Positions 21,576 to 22,447 of a DNA stretch of 22,447 nucleotides are shown here, in pieces (positions within the stretch are counted from its first letter, which is position 1; every line of letters begins with the position of its first letter). The translations under genes were made by a program, and so were the position numbers. The stretch comes from Pseudomonadota bacterium (GTDB lineage: Bacteria; Pseudomonadota; Alphaproteobacteria; Rhizobiales; Devosiaceae): contig JAEYZJ010000320.1 of the NCBI GenBank assembly GCA_023430705.1, positions 1 to 22,447 on the forward strand, written 5' to 3'. Under the pieces are notes generated by a model. The model was not told the origin of the DNA, searched no databases, and saw nothing but the letters and a program-made list of their open reading frames with translations.

Positions 21576-21896
21576 CTACTGAAGTTGCCTATCTTGGTAC
21601 ATGGCGGCCGCGATGTTGCCGATCATTATGGTGATCTCGTTTGGGCTCATGGTGTAACCGTCCTCAGCCCAGCCAACGATATGGAATCCAGGGCCGGACA
21701 CGCCCGCCGGGCTCGCATCGGCAAGGTAGTTGAACCGAACAGCTCCCTCAGCGATGGCGCCGGTCAGCTCGACGGGGATCGTGTAGCGCATGACCCAGCC
21801 GCGATTGTCGTTGGAGCGATCCCAAATGACCTTGCCGTCGAAAAGCTCAAGGCGTTTGACGAGCTGTGCCGCGCTGACGCCGACCGAGCCGGTCAT
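21576..21896 (-). CDS. Hypothetical protein, possibly the 3' part of a broken gene
   Basis: A 106-residue frame from ATG 21894-21896, ending LQ-stop at 21576. The sequence (GWVMRYTIPVELTGAIAEGA, VRFNYLADASPAGVSGPGFH) looks beta-rich, with no known motif. The same frame stays open upstream to 22049 with protein-like sequence (LFIYAGGTGNFGIIPKLPFD) but has no ATG, GTG or TTG there. The true protein therefore probably began earlier and was interrupted. An opposite-strand frame over 21552-22028 is also open but reads as low-quality shadow sequence. Confidence 0.4.
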   Translation of the reverse strand: MTGSVGVSAAQLVKRLELFDGKVIWDRSNDNRGWVMRYTIPVELTGAIAEGAVRFNYLADASPAGVSGPGFHIVGWAEDGYTMSPNEITIMIGNIAAAMYQDRQLQ

Positions 21897-22039
21897 CTGT
21901 GGGTAGATGAGCGGAGCGTTGAGGACGTTCGCAGTGGGCTGAGCCTGTCGGCCGAAAGGAAGGTCGAATGGCAGTTTCGGGATGATACCGAAATTGCCGG
22001 TCCCGCCGGCATAGATGAAGAGCGCTAGCAGCTGCGTTA

Positions 22040-22447
22040 GCGGTACGCCTCATACAATTGGTACTGGCTGAAGAGTGCGGCACAGGCGAGCGCCTGTCCC
22101 ACGCTTCGTTGTAGCCCGGAGCGCCGACGCTGGTGGCGTCGTATTCGAGAACGGCGATCTCGGCGATTGCCGTTTCGACTTCGTCGATCGGAACGGTGTC
22201 TGGGGAACTTGCGAGGAGCGCCTGCCTAGCGTCAGCCTGAGTTCAGCGACCTTGAGACCGGCGATGAGATCGATTTGGTAGTTTGCTGGTAGGGTGCGCC
22301 CCGCCGCCTGAGAGCGCTCAATGGTCTGCCAACAATAGGTCTCGACCCGAAGCGTGCAGTCGAGCAACTGGCCGACAAGCTAGGGGTTCGATCGCACAAT
22401 TGTCGGCAGCCGGTCTTGGGCCAGGCTGCCGGTGCTGAGGAGGAGCA
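22040..22447 (-). pseudogene. Possible frameshifted remnant of a secreted protein gene
   Basis: Protein-like minus-strand sequence passes through three frames. From the right edge a signal-peptide-like LLLSTGSLAQ leads to RLPTIVRSNP, then an in-frame TAG (22380-22382). The same frame resumes as LVGQLLDCTLRVETYCWQTI and LPANYQIDLIAGLKVAELRL to about 22230. It is then continued in a second frame by RQALLASSPDTVPIDEVETA and VLEYDATSVGAPGYNEAW (to about 22105), and in a third by GQALACAALFSQYQLYEAYR ending in TAA near 22040. Each piece is too coherent for random sequence. Sequencing errors could mimic this. It may be one gene with the frame at 21576-22049. The gene extends beyond the window. Confidence 0.4.

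Noticed and set aside
21552..22028. 158-residue plus-strand frame in the right-end region
   Set aside because: It is antisense to the more protein-like minus-strand frame ending at 21576. Its composition is rich in Asp/Arg/Gly/Ala, as expected of a shadow frame.
1..22447. CRISPR arrays or long tandem repeats
   Set aside because: No regularly spaced direct repeats were seen; the only clear direct repeat is the 12-base pair at 16012-16036.

Overview
The window looks like chromosome of a high-GC alphaproteobacterium, possibly Hyphomicrobiales or Rhodobacterales. The evidence is the strong G/C bias at third codon positions, the alphaproteobacterial style of the Tad/Cpa pilus proteins, the DUF1624 protein and the CREA/YjbR/1-Cys peroxiredoxin gene content. 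I cannot fix genus or species from the sequence. The core part (1 to about 15950) is very GC-rich and densely coding. The right part (about 15950 to 22447) has visibly lower GC and less biased codon use, and reads as an integrated island.

Layout. 1-152: tail of an unidentified protein. 153-690: convergent gap with no recognised gene. 691-1803 (-): THUMP-type RNA methyltransferase. 2036-4943 (+): partial Tad/Flp pilus cluster (CpaB with an unusual N-terminal extension, the CpaC secretin, a small lipoprotein). It faces a TadD-like TPR lipoprotein (4956-5480, -). 5690-8011 (-): PQQ/sorbosone-dehydrogenase-like beta-propeller and an NAD-dependent epimerase/dehydrogenase. These are divergent from a short-form 6-phosphogluconate dehydrogenase (8099-9076, +), which suggests a sugar/sugar-acid oxidation group. 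9073-10068 (-): DUF1624 membrane protein with a Cys-rich tail. 10309-11051 (+): single-domain cyclic-nucleotide-binding protein overlapping a SelT/SelW-type CxxC protein. 11185-12845 (+): polar amino-acid ABC binding protein and permease, with no ATPase gene nearby. 12910-14568 (+): CreA lipoprotein, small membrane protein, 1-Cys peroxiredoxin. 14622-15626 (-): two small membrane proteins flanking a YjbR-family protein. 15862-15951 (+): tRNA-Ser(GGA).

The island begins at the 3' end of tRNA-Ser. A tyrosine recombinase (16036-17553, +) follows directly. Next come two tightly spaced minus-strand genes, transcribed helicase first: a 696-residue SF1B (RecD/AAA_30-like) helicase and a 472-residue TPR protein with two C-terminal OB/cold-shock-like segments. 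The last 0.9 kb holds a possible gene remnant in several frames. No second copy of the tRNA 3' end was found, so the island probably continues past the window. The helicase plus TPR-OB pair beside an integrase is the best candidate for an undescribed (possibly anti-phage or nucleic-acid-processing) system. Its function is inferred from context and domains only.
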